NCBI RefSeq assembly: GCF_014356525.2
Contig: NC_052510.1
Span: 20,300,532 to 20,364,531, forward strand
Source of the DNA: Nilaparvata lugens
Taxonomy: Eukaryota; Arthropoda; Insecta; Hemiptera; Delphacidae
Reading direction: 5' to 3'
Length of the DNA: 64,000 bases
Below the pieces are notes generated by a model. That model searched no databases and was not told the DNA's origin. It saw only the letters and a list, made by a program, of their open reading frames with translations. A program made the position numbers and the translations under genes. Below, one piece after another: positions 62,847 to 64,000 of the stretch (positions are counted from its first letter, which is position 1; each line of letters begins with the position of its first letter).

Positions 62847-63786
62847 GGTAAACCAGCCCACGTTGGGACGATCCCACGTTGGGACAGTTCAAGTTGCGGG
62901 AAATTAGTGAGTGTTAGGTTGGGAAAAACTTTGATGTTTTACCAGCTGTTTATAGCCTCAATTACGGACATAATAATTCCATATGTAGCACCAGTCTTTA
63001 ATAAACATGTTAAACTTAAAACATAAACATGAAAATTTAAAAACATGTTTTTGTAACCTCAAAGATTTTTTTTGAGAAGAGGAATTCTAATTTTTACTTT
63101 AAACATTTACCATTTAAGGTAAGTCTCACAGCTATTATGCATTCTGTATTATTTTATGAATATTTTGACATATAGAACATTATTGTACTCTTATTTTTAA
63201 TCCACTTATTCTGTCTAAAACAAAGCCATGACCATCTGCCCACCTTGGGACAGCCTTCATTGGGACACTGCAATCATGATATATGCTCATATTATAACGA
63301 TGAGCATTGTTTCTGAATCTTATTTCACTCAATGTAGGCTACATATCAATGAAATAAATTATAAATAAATATGATATATGATTATAGCCTGTAATGTAGC
63401 TTCAGAGGTAGCCATTTCAAACACACTTTGTGCACATGACTTTTGGTAATGGTTTTTACTAAAAAAAATCAAATAATGTATTTATACTATCAATAATTAT
63501 AATAAAATGTTATAAATTAACAAAAATAATGAATTGCTTATTTTTAATTCAATATCCCAACCTGGGTAAGGGATGTCCCATCGTGGGCCAATCTTAAGCC
63601 CAGGATGGGACACACCCCGAAAAATTGTTTTTGTAATAAAAAAATCAATTGACGATCAATGAAGTTGCCATCCTCAAGGATGAAAGTGTAAGCAAATACG
63701 ATGAATATAAAATTAAAAAATGTAGATTTTTTTTGTCCAAGTTATAGCTGTTTGAATTTTGGTGTCCCAACGTGGGTTTGTTTACC
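62847..63786. mobile_element. ~940-bp TIR element studded with CCCACGTTGGGAC motifs
   Basis: The ends are 23-bp inverted repeats with two mismatches: GGTAAACCAG then CCCACGTTGGGAC at 62847-62869, mirrored at 63764-63786. The near-palindromic core CCCA-nnn-TGGGAC recurs inside at 62873, 63239, about 63258 (half), 63555 (inverted), 63575 (inverted) and 63598. The last terminal copy, at 63764, is also inverted. Copies on the left point one way and most copies on the right point the other. Between them the DNA is AT-rich without a frame. This is a non-autonomous DNA element. Repeated sub-terminal motifs are known transposase-binding arrangements in hAT, P and CACTA elements, so the motif may be a binding site (inference). 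Superfamily unknown. Confidence 0.75.
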
Positions 63787-63891
63787 ATTTAAAAAAGGAA
63801 TAATACCTTATTGTGACATTTAAAGGCATATTTGGACTGATATGTAAAATGGTTTTGACACTCACCTATGAAATTTTGAATAAATGTTTTA

Positions 63892-64000
63892 TCTCTATAT
63901 CTATAAAAGGCTAAGCCCCGACAGACTGAAATCACACCACAGCCCAAACTACTGAGCCTAAAAACTTTAAATTTTGCACAATTGTTTATGGTAGCGTCAA
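63892..64000 (+). mobile_element. Helitron-like element, family 2, 5' end, cut by window edge
   Basis: It starts A|TCTCTATATCTATAAAAGGC and follows the element at 41321 for its whole visible length (AAATCACACCACAGCCCAAA, TACTGAGCCTAAAAACTT). The rest lies beyond the window. Confidence 0.8.

Noticed and set aside
1..64000. CRISPR array, bacterial operon or phage
   Set aside because: No regular repeat-spacer structure, no closely packed genes, and the repeats and composition are those of a eukaryotic, insect-like genome.

Overview
This window looks like gene-poor, AT-rich (estimated by eye) nuclear DNA of an arthropod, most likely an insect. A hemipteran is a guess from the mix of repeats and is not proven. 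There is no operon-like gene packing, no long open reading frame and no rRNA operon. I found no intact host protein-coding gene and no convincing intact tRNA. Most of the open reading frames are short chance frames in AT-rich or low-complexity DNA. The window reads as one long intergenic region or large intron filled with old transposable elements.

Region by region. 1-10 kb: the frameshifted 3' end of a LINE reverse transcriptase (1262-2222), a CpG-bearing GC-rich patch and a 26-bp perfect palindrome. 10-17 kb: a short hairpin, a diverged tandem array of ~120-bp units (about 11.9-12.7 kb), and a GC-rich island (15.3-15.85 kb) that holds a ~50-bp-arm hairpin. 18-20 kb: long polypurine tracts and a MITE with ~55-bp inverted ends. 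23-28 kb: a 34-bp-arm hairpin, a TTAA-flanked MITE with an internal tandem duplication, the C-terminal end of a second LINE (minus strand) and a truncated SINE. 31-44 kb: a cluster of short Helitron-like elements that start A|TC and end CTAG|T in three families, a duplicated ~700-bp repeat, and a nearly complete tRNA-derived SINE with target-site duplications. 47-50 kb: a 1-kb foldback element with ~445-bp inverted arms, an 8-bp AT minisatellite and a broken mariner-type transposase. 55-61 kb: a tRNA-like relic, a (GT)n run and more than 1 kb of GA-rich DNA. 62.8-63.8 kb: a ~940-bp terminal-inverted-repeat element studded with a near-palindromic CCCACGTTGGGAC motif. A Helitron 5' end runs off the right edge.

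The sequences do not form a pathway. What links them is transposition: autonomous classes (LINE, mariner) survive only as broken pieces, while non-autonomous elements (SINE, MITE, foldback, Helitron-like) keep readable ends. The items most worth following are the 62.8-kb palindromic-motif element, the 47-kb foldback element, the 12-kb array, and the 15.7-kb hairpin inside a GC-rich island that could be a promoter or first exon.
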